The notes below the pieces were generated by a model, which made no database searches, was not told the origin of the DNA, and was given only the letters and a program-made list of their open reading frames with translations. DNA of 64,000 nucleotides from Methanobrevibacter sp. (lineage in GTDB: Archaea > Methanobacteriota > Methanobacteria > Methanobacteriales > Methanobacteriaceae). Below, piece by piece: positions 9,299 through 17,952 of the stretch (its first letter is position 1; the number at the start of each line of letters is the position of its first letter). Made by a program: the position numbers and the translations under genes. The stretch covers positions 16,500-80,499 of the forward strand of contig NZ_JAFYHP010000014.1 in the NCBI RefSeq assembly GCF_017539065.1, given 5' to 3'.

Positions 9299-11395
9299 AT
9301 GATAGATCTCAATAAGATGTTTAAACCTGAATCTGTAGCGGTTATTGGAGCTTCCAATACCCCTGGAAAAGTAGGATATATCATTGTTGACAATCTTATC
9401 AATGATGGATTTGAAGGTGAAATATATCCTGTAAACCCAAAAGGCGGAGAAATTCTCGGAAAAACAGCCTACCCAAACATTAAGGATGTGCCTGAAAAAG
9501 TAGATTTAGTAATTATCACTATTCCTTCAGTATTCGTAAATACTGCAGTTAAAGAATGTGGTGAAGTGGGCATAGAAAACATGGTAGTTATCACTGCCGG
9601 ATTTAAGGAAATTGGTGGAGAAGGCGCTAAATTAGAAGAAGAATTAACTGCCCTTGGAAAAGAATACGGTATAAACATCATTGGACCAAACAGTTTAGGA
9701 ATTACAGATTCACACACTCCTTTAAACGGATCCTTTTCACAAATGATGCCTCCAACAGGAAACATGGCATTCATCTCCCAAAGTGGAGCTATGATGGTAG
9801 CTATCATCGATTGGAGCGTAACTTCCGGAATTGGATTCAGTAAAGTTATCAGTTTAGGTAACAAAGCTGGAGTAAGTGAAATTGAATTATTACAATACTT
9901 AGCTGAAGATGATGAAACTAATGTAATTATTTGTTATCTCGAATCAATTTCTGATGATGATGACTTTGTAAGAACTATGAGAGAAACCGCTCACAAAAAA
10001 CCTATTATTGTGCTTAAATCCGGTTCAAGTTCAGCAGGAGCTGCAGCAGCCTCCTCACACACAGGAGCCCTCGCAGGAAGTGACCTCGCATTCGATACTG
10101 CATTCCATCAATCCGGAATAATGCGTGTGGAAACAATGGCTGAACTATTCGACTTAGGTCTTGCATTTTCAAAAGCACCTCTTCCAAAAGGTGATAAAGT
10201 AGCTATCATTACCAATGCCGGTGGCGGAGGAGTGCTTACAGTTGACGCAATGGAAAAAGCAGGTTTACAGCTCGTTGAATTCGATGAAGAAACCACAGCA
10301 AAAATAAAAGAATGCGTTACTGAAGAAGGTAGTGCTAAAAACCCTATCGATGTATTGGGTGACGCGCCAGTAATCAGATACAAAGAATCATTGGAACTTG
10401 TTTTAGGTTACGAAGATGTAGACAGTTTAATCGTAATGGTTTGTCCAACAGCATCCGCTGATCCAGATGGAATTGCGGAAGCAATTATAGAAGAGAAAAA
10501 GAAATTTGACAAACCGGTTATCGTTGTTAACATGGGAGGACCATCCTTTGAAGACGCAAATGACGCTTTAAGAGAAAATGGTATACCAACCTATGTATTC
10601 CCAGAAACTGCAGTAACCGCACTTGAAGCAATGGTCAAATTCGCAAGATTAGAAGAACGTGAATATGATGACGTTATCGAAAACATTGATGACGTTGACA
10701 AAGACGCAGTTCAAGCAATATTCGACAAAGTTAAAGCTGACGGCAGAGACACATTACTCGGTAGTGAAGCATATGCTGTTGCTGAAGCTTATGGAATTTC
10801 AGCAGCACCAATCAAACTATCAACCTCCGCCGACGAAGCGGCCGAACTTGCAGAAGAAATGGAATTCCCAGTTGTACTTAAAATTGCATCTGACAAAATC
10901 TTACACAAATCAGATATCGGTGGTGTAAAAGTAGGAATCAGCAGTGCTGAAGAAGCAAAAGCAACTTATGAAGAAATCATTGCTAATGCTAAAGCCGCTC
11001 ATCCTGACATTGTCCCTGATGGTGTAGAAGTGCAAAAAATGATGGATTCCGGTGAAGAAGTCATTGTCGGTATGATTCGCGACAAACAATTCGGTCCTAT
11101 GATTGCATTCGGTATGGGTGGAATCTATGTTAACCTTATTGAAGATGTCTCATTCAACCTTGCAAAAGGTATGAGCTCTCAAGAAATTGAAGAACAAATC
11201 GCATCAACCAAAGTATCCAAATTGCTTGAAGGATACAGAGGAGAAGCGCCTTGTGATGTTGAAGAAGTTAAAGAAGCTATTAAAAGAGTAGCCAGATTAA
11301 CTTTAGACTTCCCAGAAATATCAGAACTTGATATCAACCCAATATTCGTTTACGAAGAAGGATCAAGTGCACTCGATATTAAAATTAAATTATAA
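9299..11395 (+). CDS. Acetate/acyl--CoA ligase (ADP-forming), fused alpha-beta subunits
   Basis: Interconverts acyl-CoA + ADP + Pi with acid + CoA + ATP. The 698 residues contain an N-terminal CoA-binding Rossmann domain (VAVIGASNTPGKVGY), a succinyl-CoA-ligase-like domain with the phospho-His motif SSHTGALAGSD (His254), and a C-terminal ATP-grasp domain (FPVVLKIASDKILHKSDIGG to ELDINPIFVYEEG). This is the fused form; other archaea have separate alpha and beta chains. GGAG lies about 9 bases before the ATG. Substrate range (acetate versus aryl acids) is not decidable. A palindromic terminator-like hairpin covers its stop codon. Confidence 0.92.
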   Translation: MIDLNKMFKPESVAVIGASNTPGKVGYIIVDNLINDGFEGEIYPVNPKGGEILGKTAYPNIKDVPEKVDLVIITIPSVFVNTAVKECGEVGIENMVVITAGFKEIGGEGAKLEEELTALGKEYGINIIGPNSLGITDSHTPLNGSFSQMMPPTGNMAFISQSGAMMVAIIDWSVTSGIGFSKVISLGNKAGVSEIELLQYLAEDDETNVIICYLESISDDDDFVRTMRETAHKKPIIVLKSGSSSAGAAAASSHTGALAGSDLAFDTAFHQSGIMRVETMAELFDLGLAFSKAPLPKGDKVAIITNAGGGGVLTVDAMEKAGLQLVEFDEETTAKIKECVTEEGSAKNPIDVLGDAPVIRYKESLELVLGYEDVDSLIVMVCPTASADPDGIAEAIIEEKKKFDKPVIVVNMGGPSFEDANDALRENGIPTYVFPETAVTALEAMVKFARLEEREYDDVIENIDDVDKDAVQAIFDKVKADGRDTLLGSEAYAVAEAYGISAAPIKLSTSADEAAELAEEMEFPVVLKIASDKILHKSDIGGVKVGISSAEEAKATYEEIIANAKAAHPDIVPDGVEVQKMMDSGEEVIVGMIRDKQFGPMIAFGMGGIYVNLIEDVSFNLAKGMSSQEIEEQIASTKVSKLLEGYRGEAPCDVEEVKEAIKRVARLTLDFPEISELDINPIFVYEEGSSALDIKIKL

Positions 11396-11430
11396 TTTCT
11401 CATATGAGAAATTTCTCTTTTTTTCTTTTA
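11394..11430 (+). terminator. Hairpin plus T-tract after the acyl-CoA ligase gene
   Basis: A perfect palindrome built from AATTTCTCAT and ATGAGAAATT (11394-11413) is followed by TCTCTTTTTTTCTTTT. The first two bases belong to the TAA stop codon (11393-11395). Confidence 0.75.
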
Positions 11431-11468
11431 TTTTTATTAATAATCAATCTCGTTTTTGGAGGAATTTA

Positions 11469-12095
11469 ATGAACTACGATTTAAGCAAACTTGGAATCGA
11501 AAAGGACTTGCAATACGAATGCATTACAACAACCATTAGCAAGGACGGTGTTAAGAATGCAGGAGCCTTCGCATTTATCTATTTGGGAGAGGATAAGGTT
11601 CACTGCCACATATTTGAAGGGTCAAAGACATTGAAAAATATCCTGGATACAAATGAATATGTAGTTAACATCACACAAGACCCCTTGGTTTTCACCTATG
11701 CAACACTAGATTGTTTGGGCGATGAATATTATACAGATGATGAAGACATTGCCATCATTAGAGACACTCCAGCATACATTATTGTGGATGTTGAAAACGT
11801 TGACATCAAGACCCCTGAAAACTTCCCGATAAAGGGTGACAACAGCATATACTTCATCACCGGAAAAATAAGGGATATCGTTGTAAACGATGAAAACATC
11901 CAAGCATACAATCGTGGAATGAGCGGATTGATTGAAGGGCTTGTTAACTTCTCAAGATATAAAATCGTTGATGATGAAAAAAGAAAAGAATATATGGACA
12001 GGTTAATCGAAAATCAGCGTGTTATCAATAAGGTGTCTGATGAGAAAACAAAAAAAGCCATGGCCGATTTGAGAGCCGAATATGAAAAAAATTAA
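11469..12095 (+). CDS. DUF447 family protein (split-barrel flavin-binding fold)
   Basis: 208 residues of the DUF447 family, common in methanogens and related to FMN-binding split-barrel proteins; no enzymatic role is established. The N-terminal YECITTTISKDGVKNAGAFA and the NITQDPLVFTYATL segment are characteristic, and the C-terminal ~50 residues are a charged helical tail. The start at 11469 is chosen because GGAGG sits 6-10 bases upstream; the frame is open further upstream to 11328 but that part overlaps the ligase gene and its terminator. Confidence 0.82.
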   Translation: MNYDLSKLGIEKDLQYECITTTISKDGVKNAGAFAFIYLGEDKVHCHIFEGSKTLKNILDTNEYVVNITQDPLVFTYATLDCLGDEYYTDDEDIAIIRDTPAYIIVDVENVDIKTPENFPIKGDNSIYFITGKIRDIVVNDENIQAYNRGMSGLIEGLVNFSRYKIVDDEKRKEYMDRLIENQRVINKVSDEKTKKAMADLRAEYEKN

Positions 12096-12121
12096 AAAAG
12101 AGCATAGTTAATAACTATGCT
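12089..12121 (-). terminator. Hairpin plus T-tract between convergent genes
   Basis: Arms AGCATAGTT (12101-12109) and AACTATGCT (12113-12121) with a 3-base loop. The minus-strand continuation is CTTTTTTAATTTTTTTC. The TAG stop of the substrate-binding protein gene (12115-12117) lies inside the right arm. Confidence 0.75.
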
Positions 12122-13086
12122 TCCCAATATAAATCATCCTGTGAAATAGTTTCGTTTAAGATTCCTAAATCAACTTCTAATTGTTGGAATACATCCACAT
12201 TTGCTTTATAATCATCAGTTAATCCATAAATGAATGGGAAACTTTCTAAAGATGAAGCTTCAGCGACTGGATCCGCAACAATATCTTCAGGTAATAATTT
12301 AACTACTTCTTCAGTTTTTCCATCTTCAATATTTTTATTAATGAATTCAGTTGCTTCTTTGTGAATTGCAATTATGTCTTTTGCAGTTTCATTATTATTT
12401 TCTAAGAAATCATCTGATGCCACTACAACACAACATGGGTGTCCAGGTACGATTTCAGATGAATCAGCTAATTCATTAATATTATCATCACTGACTCCAA
12501 GACTTACATAAGGTTGGAAAGTGATTGCTGCAGGAATATTGCCTGTTTTTAAAGCATCATTAATAGAAGGCACTTTCATTGCAGATTCGTTAACGTCGTC
12601 TAAGGACATTCCGTTATCTTCCAAGTATGCTGCAAGCAATACATGTTGAATTGATGCTTCACCAGGAGTTGCAACTGTTTTACCTGCTAAATCTCCCGCA
12701 TTCTCAATACTGGAATCATTAGTTATAATAATTCCACTACCTTCTGTCTGAGCGGCAGAAATAACTTTTACTGGAACGCCAGCAGAAATGGAAGATAATA
12801 CAGGAGAAATACCTACATAACCAACATCAACATCACCACTAGCCATAGCAGTCATCAAATCTCCACCATTATTAAATTGAACAAGCTCTGTGTTAATTCC
12901 TTTATCTTCATATAAACCTTGAGCATCTGCTACAAACAATGCAGCATCATGGTCTGAAGGTAAATAACCTATTTTTACAGTGTCATCTCCCCCACCTAAA
13001 AAGTCAAAGAGACCTGCACTAGCAGAACCCATTACAAGACATGCTGCAAGTGCTAACACTAAAACAAATGTAATTTTTTTATTCAT
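12115..13086 (-). CDS. ABC transporter substrate-binding protein (NMT1/SsuA-like), secreted
   Basis: Extracellular solute-binding protein, 323 residues. Residues 1-24 are a Sec signal peptide (hydrophobic VLVLALAACLVMG, then an ASA|G cleavage-like site); the cysteine inside the hydrophobic core is not in a convincing lipobox. The mature part has the type 2 periplasmic-binding fold of nitrate/sulfonate/thiamine-precursor binders: VKIGYLPSDHDAALFVAD, GDLMTAMASGDVDVGYVG, GSGIIIT and HPCCVVVASD. It is a close paralogue of the next gene, but no permease or ATPase is present nearby. Ligand unknown; the SsuA/NMT1 class suggests sulfonate-like or small organic anions. Confidence 0.87.
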   Translation of the reverse strand: MNKKITFVLVLALAACLVMGSASAGLFDFLGGGDDTVKIGYLPSDHDAALFVADAQGLYEDKGINTELVQFNNGGDLMTAMASGDVDVGYVGISPVLSSISAGVPVKVISAAQTEGSGIIITNDSSIENAGDLAGKTVATPGEASIQHVLLAAYLEDNGMSLDDVNESAMKVPSINDALKTGNIPAAITFQPYVSLGVSDDNINELADSSEIVPGHPCCVVVASDDFLENNNETAKDIIAIHKEATEFINKNIEDGKTEEVVKLLPEDIVADPVAEASSLESFPFIYGLTDDYKANVDVFQQLEVDLGILNETISQDDLYWEA

Positions 13087-13233
13087 TTTTTCACCAATAT
13101 AATAATTTGAATTATTACAATTATTAATATTACAAGTAAGCTATAAATATATTACCTACTAACTTGATTAACAATTGTTATATTTGAATCCCCTATATTT
13201 TAATTAATATCTTAAGATATTTAAAAATTTTGT

Positions 13234-13266
13234 AAAAAAAAGATTATAGGTAGTTAATTAACTACC
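13234..13266 (-). terminator. Palindrome plus T-tract over the stop of the second substrate-binding gene
   Basis: GGTAGTTAATTAACTACC (13249-13266) is a perfect 18-bp palindrome containing the TAA stop (13258-13260), followed on the minus strand by TATAATC and eight T (13241-13234). Confidence 0.75.
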
Positions 13267-14193
13267 CTGCCAGAAAATTTGATCTTCAGAAAGTGGTTTC
13301 TTTAAAACTCCTAAATCAACTTCCAAATCCATAAAGTCCATTACTTGCTGTTTATAAGCATCATCCAAACCGGATATGAATGGGAAACCTGCCATTGCAG
13401 ATTTTTCAACTTCAACATCACTAACAATATCCTTTGGAAGCAAGGTTGCTGCTTCATCAGTATTACTGTTAATATAGTCAGTTGCATTTTCATGGATTTC
13501 CAATATTTTCTGAGTTTCATTAGGATGTTCTTCAATGAACTTATCTGATGCAACAACTACGCAACATGGATGATTTGAAATAATATCATTAGAATCAACC
13601 AATACTTTAGCCCCATTTTTCTCAGCAATTGAAACATATGGTTCAAAAGTAATCATTCCGTCTATTTTACCGGTTTTTAACGCATCATTCATTGAAGGAA
13701 CTTTCATAGCTGAAACTTTTAAGTCATTAATTGACATTCCATTTTGTTCTAAATAATAAGTGAGCAACATGTGTTGAATAGAAGCTTCACCGGGAGTTGC
13801 TATTTTTTTACCGGTCAAATCAGATACTGAATTTATTCCTGAATCTTTTGCAACAACGATTCCTGATCCTTCTGTTTGAGCGGCAGAAATTACCTTAACC
13901 GGAACTCCTTTAGATATTGAAGATAGCACCGGAGTTATTCCAACATAACCTACATCAACATCACCACTGGCCATAGCGGTCATCAAATCTCCACCATTAT
14001 TAAATTGGACCAGTTTTGTGTTAATTCCATTTTCTGCGTATTTGCCTTGTGCATCTGCAACAAATAATGCTGCATCGTGGTCTGATGGCAAGTAACCTAT
14101 TGTTACCTCTTCACCACTTCCCCCAAAAATGAAAAATGCACCAACGGCAATGACAATGATTGCTATAATGATTGCAATAATTTTATTATCCAT
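13258..14193 (-). CDS. ABC transporter substrate-binding protein (NMT1/SsuA-like), membrane-anchored paralogue
   Basis: 311 residues, strongly similar to the preceding entry over the whole binding domain: both carry IGYLPSDHDAALFVADAQG, AQTEGSG, GEASIQHMLL or a close variant, and HPCCVVVASD. Instead of a cleavable signal it begins with a single hydrophobic helix (IIAIIIAIIVIAVGAFFIFG, residues 5-24) without a cleavage motif, so it is probably anchored in the cytoplasmic membrane facing outward. Start at 14193 is chosen because GGTGATATA immediately precedes the ATG; the longer frame to 14271 overlaps the divergent methyltransferase gene. No transport partner genes adjoin. Confidence 0.87.
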   Translation of the reverse strand: MDNKIIAIIIAIIVIAVGAFFIFGGSGEEVTIGYLPSDHDAALFVADAQGKYAENGINTKLVQFNNGGDLMTAMASGDVDVGYVGITPVLSSISKGVPVKVISAAQTEGSGIVVAKDSGINSVSDLTGKKIATPGEASIQHMLLTYYLEQNGMSINDLKVSAMKVPSMNDALKTGKIDGMITFEPYVSIAEKNGAKVLVDSNDIISNHPCCVVVASDKFIEEHPNETQKILEIHENATDYINSNTDEAATLLPKDIVSDVEVEKSAMAGFPFISGLDDAYKQQVMDFMDLEVDLGVLKKPLSEDQIFWQGS

Positions 14194-14242
14194 TATATCA
14201 CCAATATTAAATATATTTGAAAAATTATTAAAGGTTTTGATT

Positions 14243-14857
14243 ATGGTAGCTGAAAAAATTGACCAATGCATGAAGCCACATGGCGAAGAAGGAATTCAAA
14301 CAATCAAAAACATGAATGAAAACCACAAGGAAATCTCTGAATTTGCATTTGAATGTATTGACGTTGGAGAAAATGACAAAATAATTGATATCGGTTGTGG
14401 TGGAGGAGTTAATATTGAAAAATTCCTGAAATTGACCAGAAACAATGTGGATGGGCTTGACTACTCTGAAGTATCTGTTGGCGAATCAATCAAAAGGAAT
14501 CAGTCTGCAGTCGATAATGGAAGATGTGAAGTCATTCAAGCAAATGTGATCGATATGCCAATTGATGATGGAAGTTATGATTTGGTTACTGCATTTGAAA
14601 CAATTTATTTTTGGCCAGATATTGGCAAAACCTTCAAAGAGGTTTCTAGAATCATCAAAGCAAACGGACAATTCGTGATTGCTCAGGAAACTGACGGGAC
14701 CCATCCTGATGACGAAAAATGGTTAGCTACCGTTGAAGGAATGAGAGTCTATACTGCTCCCGAATTAGAAAAATATTTATTGAATGCAGGTTTTAAGCAT
14801 GTGAATGCCTTTAAAAAGGAAAATGAATACATATTAGTTGTTATTGCAAAAAAATAG
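14243..14857 (+). CDS. Class I SAM-dependent methyltransferase
   Basis: 204 residues with a Rossmann methyltransferase core: KIIDIGCGGGVNIEKFL (motif I, SAM binding, residues ~48-64), DGLDYSEVSV (motif II acidic residue region) and SYDLVTAFETIYFWPDIGKT (motif IV). Resembles small-molecule methyltransferases of the UbiE/Methyltransf_11 type; substrate unknown. Start at ATG 14243, preceded by AAGGTTTTGATT; the frame is open upstream to 14129 but that would overlap the divergent binding-protein gene, whose start is 49 bases away. Confidence 0.85.
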   Translation: MVAEKIDQCMKPHGEEGIQTIKNMNENHKEISEFAFECIDVGENDKIIDIGCGGGVNIEKFLKLTRNNVDGLDYSEVSVGESIKRNQSAVDNGRCEVIQANVIDMPIDDGSYDLVTAFETIYFWPDIGKTFKEVSRIIKANGQFVIAQETDGTHPDDEKWLATVEGMRVYTAPELEKYLLNAGFKHVNAFKKENEYILVVIAKK

Positions 14858-15170
14858 AGAATAAATCAAAATAAGATTTAAATAAGAATGAAAAACCTTT
14901 GTATAAGCATATTAAAATAATGTTTTTCGCATGTAAATAGTCACTTCCATAGTTATCCATTGAACCATTAACATGTCAAGAAAAATTTATATATTAATAT
15001 AAACTATGATTATTTATGGAAAAAATAACTATTGTTATATTATTTTTCCATATCTACAAAAATTGTATTGAAACTCCAAAATCTAAAATATAATTAAAAC
15101 ATAAATATTAATGAGTTTTAAAATTACCACCTAGAATAATAACTACTCATTAAATGGTTAAAGGGATAAA
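14858..15170. other. 313-base intergenic region with two inverted repeats upstream of larE
   Basis: No coding frame. A TTTATATA TATA-like box lies near 14987-14994. Downstream are a hairpin at 15015-15052 (outer arms TATGGAAAAA and TTTTTCCATA, inner ATAAC/GTTAT) and a second inverted repeat with arms TAATGAGT (15109-15116) and ACTCATTA (15145-15152), the latter ending 18 bases before the larE ATG. If transcription starts about 25 bases after the TATA box, both structures are in the larE leader. Confidence 0.5.
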
Positions 15171-16178
15171 ATGAGCTTAGAAGATAAAATTAATAATGTC
15201 AAAAATATTTTAAAAGATAAAAAAGTTGCCATTGGTTTTTCCGGTGGTGCTGATTCTACATTAATCACCTATTTATCTTCCAAGGTTGCAAAAGACACAT
15301 TAGCAATAACAGTAGACAACCATTTAATGCCTACTGGATTTATTGAAAATGCAAAAAATGCCTGTGAAACATTTGGAGTCAAACATGAAATAATTGATAT
15401 CAATTTTTATGAAGATGAAGAATTTCTATCCAACAGTTCAAAAAGATGTTTTACATGCCGTAATCTAATGTATTCAACAATCGAAAAGGTAGCTCATGAA
15501 AATGGATTTGATTTCATCTGTGATGGAAATAACATTAGTGATTTGGTTGCCGATAGACCTGGCATTCTAATAACCTATGGAAAAAAATTTAAGACACCAT
15601 TTATCGCAGCTAAATTAACCTCAAAAGATATTCATGAATATCTTGATAAACATGATATTGCTTACTCAAGGTCAACAACATGTCTTGCAACCAGAATCCC
15701 GACAAATACCCCAACAACTAATGAGAAAATCAAAAGGATTAGTTGCTGCGAAGATTATATTTATGACAATACTGACTGCGAAATCGTGAAAGTTAGAGAT
15801 TTAGGAGAAATTGGTATTGTTGAAGTTGATAAGATTAAGGAAGTTTTAAGTGAAGATAAATTTAAACAAATCAACGATGAATTAAAATGCCAAGGTTTTG
15901 ATAAAGTTGTTTTAAATTTATCGCAGATTGATGATAATGAATACATTAGTATCGACTATGATAACGGATCATTTTCATATCAACTTCCATTTACAATAAA
16001 CCTTGAGAATACAAAAAAACAGTTAACTGAAATTAACTATGAGTCTAGTGAAAAAATCAAATTGGATAAAATCACCATTTATGAAAGTGGATTGATTAAG
16101 GGACATGATCTGGAAACCTATGACATTGCACTAGACGCATTTATGGAAATACTACAAAAATTAAGAAGAAATATTTAG
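15171..16178 (+). CDS. larE: LarE-type ATP-dependent sulfur transferase (PP-loop)
   Basis: PP-loop ATP pyrophosphatase, 335 residues. In the known pathway LarE adenylates a carboxylated nicotinate nucleotide and donates sulfur to build the nickel-pincer cofactor. SGGADST (residues 24-30) is the PP-loop; KRCFTCRN (91-98) and Cys171 in TTCLATRIP correspond to conserved LarE positions, Cys171 being where the sacrificial cysteine is expected. The ~60 extra C-terminal residues exceed the usual ~275. The HesA/ThiF gene follows after 8 bases with its own AGGTGA site. LarA, LarB and LarC are not in the window, so the final cofactor is uncertain. Confidence 0.8.
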   Translation: MSLEDKINNVKNILKDKKVAIGFSGGADSTLITYLSSKVAKDTLAITVDNHLMPTGFIENAKNACETFGVKHEIIDINFYEDEEFLSNSSKRCFTCRNLMYSTIEKVAHENGFDFICDGNNISDLVADRPGILITYGKKFKTPFIAAKLTSKDIHEYLDKHDIAYSRSTTCLATRIPTNTPTTNEKIKRISCCEDYIYDNTDCEIVKVRDLGEIGIVEVDKIKEVLSEDKFKQINDELKCQGFDKVVLNLSQIDDNEYISIDYDNGSFSYQLPFTINLENTKKQLTEINYESSEKIKLDKITIYESGLIKGHDLETYDIALDAFMEILQKLRRNI

Positions 16179-16186
16179 GTGAAAAA

Positions 16187-16942
16187 ATGCCAACAAGATA
16201 CATCGGGGATGGATACTGGGAAATAGCTTCCCGTCAAATGAGTATAGTAACAAGAAGCGAACAACAAAGATTTAAAGATGCCAAAATCACTGTCATCGGC
16301 TGCGGCGGAATCGGTGGAGAAACTATTGAAATGCTTGCAAGAATGGGTATTGGAGAACTTGTTCTAGTTGATAAAGATGCATTTGACCTATCCAATTTAA
16401 ATAGGCAAACATTGGCGACAATAGCTGATTTAGGTCTTGAAAAAAGCTCAGTTGCTGCCGAAAAGGTAAGATTGATAAACCCTTATGTTAAAACAACCAT
16501 ATTTAATGAACACATTGACCAGACAAACATTGACAAGGTTATTGAAACTTCAGACATTGTAATCGATGCCCTGGACAATGTCTTGACAAGAGTGATTGTG
16601 TCTAGAAAAGCAAAAGAAAAAGGAATTCCGTATATTCATGGTGCAATTCATGGAACTATGGGCCAAATTACAGTATTTTTACCAAATAGTGAAAAAACTT
16701 ATGAAGAAATGTTTAATTTGCCTTCAGTTGGAAAAGAATTAAATGAAGAAACAATTGAAGCTTTAAAAGGAGTGACATCTGGAGTTCCACCAGTTATTGG
16801 ACCTACACCAAATTTAATTGGTTGTCTTGAAGCTTTTGAAGCTTATAAAATAATAACCGGAGTTGGAAAAGTTACAGTAGCTCCTGAAATTTTAACTTTC
16901 GATTTGCTTAATTTAGGTTCATTTTCTCTAGATGAAATCTAA
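16187..16942 (+). CDS. HesA/MoeB/ThiF family E1-like adenylyltransferase
   Basis: 251 residues. E1-like enzymes adenylate the C-terminal Gly of ubiquitin-like sulfur carriers. The nucleotide-binding GCGGIGGETI (residues 38-47), VLVDKDAFDLSNLNRQ (59-74) and DALDNVLTR are classic, but the paired CxxC zinc motifs seen in many MoeB/ThiF proteins are absent. GVPPVIGPTPNLIG near residue 200 is the usual crossover region lacking an obvious catalytic Cys. It follows larE by 8 bases with AGGTGA before the ATG, so the two probably share a transcript and a sulfur-transfer context. Confidence 0.88.
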   Translation: MPTRYIGDGYWEIASRQMSIVTRSEQQRFKDAKITVIGCGGIGGETIEMLARMGIGELVLVDKDAFDLSNLNRQTLATIADLGLEKSSVAAEKVRLINPYVKTTIFNEHIDQTNIDKVIETSDIVIDALDNVLTRVIVSRKAKEKGIPYIHGAIHGTMGQITVFLPNSEKTYEEMFNLPSVGKELNEETIEALKGVTSGVPPVIGPTPNLIGCLEAFEAYKIITGVGKVTVAPEILTFDLLNLGSFSLDEI

Positions 16943-16968
16943 ATTTTTTAATAAACGACATAGATGAA

Positions 16969-17778
16969 TTAATTTTTATTTTTTTCAATTAATTCTTCTA
17001 ATTCTTCTAATTTTTTATTTAACTGTTCGAATTTCTCATTATAGTGTCTTGCTGAAAGCGCCATTGTTAATGTGGCGGTACCCACACCTGAAATAATGAA
17101 TCCTGACCAAACCAATATTACGCTATTTATTTTACCCGGAACAGTAGTTCCTAAAACAGCATATCCATTACTTGTAAATGCATTAGAAACCATAACAAGA
17201 GCATCCAATGGATTTTTAGACTCGACAAACATTGTATTAATTGAACTGATAAAAACTATAGTAAATAACAAAAGAATTGTAATCCCCAAACTATTTGCTT
17301 CAGTATACTCCCTAAATTTATCATAATAATACTTAATGTAATAAACCATTATTGGAATGTGAATCAAATCCAATAATCCTATTAAAGAATCGCCAAATAA
17401 GATAAATGTTAAAGATCCATAAGGAACTAACAACAAAATAAATAGTTTATGATACCATGAACTTTTATCTGCAGTTATTGCAATGAACAGAGATACAAAA
17501 ATGTCCAATACCGCAAAATACAGAAAATCCATTGATTGAAAAGTAAATATATAAAGTACACAAATAAAACATGCCGCCATTAAAGATAAGTAGGCTACCT
17601 GCATTAATGAATGAATTTCATCTTCCGGAAGATATTCCTTTGGATTGAAGACCCTATGAGTACTTTTAGGTATTTTTTTGATTATTAAAATTCCTAAACC
17701 TGTTAAAATTAAAAATAATGCAATTTCTATTAATAATTGTAAAAAAGATATTGTTGACATCCAAAAAAAACCATCCAA
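16969..17778 (-). CDS. Ion-channel-like multi-pass membrane protein with C-terminal coiled coil
   Basis: 269 residues: about five to six predicted transmembrane helices, then a pore-like region (NPLDALVMVSNAFTSNGYAV) and a last helix (VILVWSGFIISGVGTATLTM), then a charged ~30-residue coiled coil. The loop TSNGYAVLG is placed like the TVGYGD selectivity filter of two-helix-pore potassium channels but lacks the canonical sequence, so ion selectivity is uncertain. The start is probably TTG at 17778, because GGAGGT lies exactly 7 bases upstream; the first in-frame ATG (17760) has no such site. Convergent with the HesA gene. Confidence 0.6.
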   Translation of the reverse strand: MDGFFWMSTISFLQLLIEIALFLILTGLGILIIKKIPKSTHRVFNPKEYLPEDEIHSLMQVAYLSLMAACFICVLYIFTFQSMDFLYFAVLDIFVSLFIAITADKSSWYHKLFILLLVPYGSLTFILFGDSLIGLLDLIHIPIMVYYIKYYYDKFREYTEANSLGITILLLFTIVFISSINTMFVESKNPLDALVMVSNAFTSNGYAVLGTTVPGKINSVILVWSGFIISGVGTATLTMALSARHYNEKFEQLNKKLEELEELIEKNKN

Positions 17779-17952
17779 AACTCATACCTCCATTTAATTA
17801 TTTAATTTAAACAATATTAATAATTTGCTAATAAGTGATTTTCAAATAATGAAAAAAAATCTTAACATATAAATAATTAAAAGAATATAAAATAAATGGG
17901 TTGTTGGAACTATACTTCCAGCAAACGATTATGGTTTTTAGGAGTAAAAAAA

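Noticed and set aside
11328..11468. Upstream extension of the DUF447 gene
   Set aside because: It overlaps the 3' end of the acyl-CoA ligase and a terminator hairpin; GGAGG marks 11469 as the start.
14129..14242. Upstream extension of the methyltransferase at 14243
   Set aside because: It overlaps the start of the divergent binding-protein gene and has no binding site.
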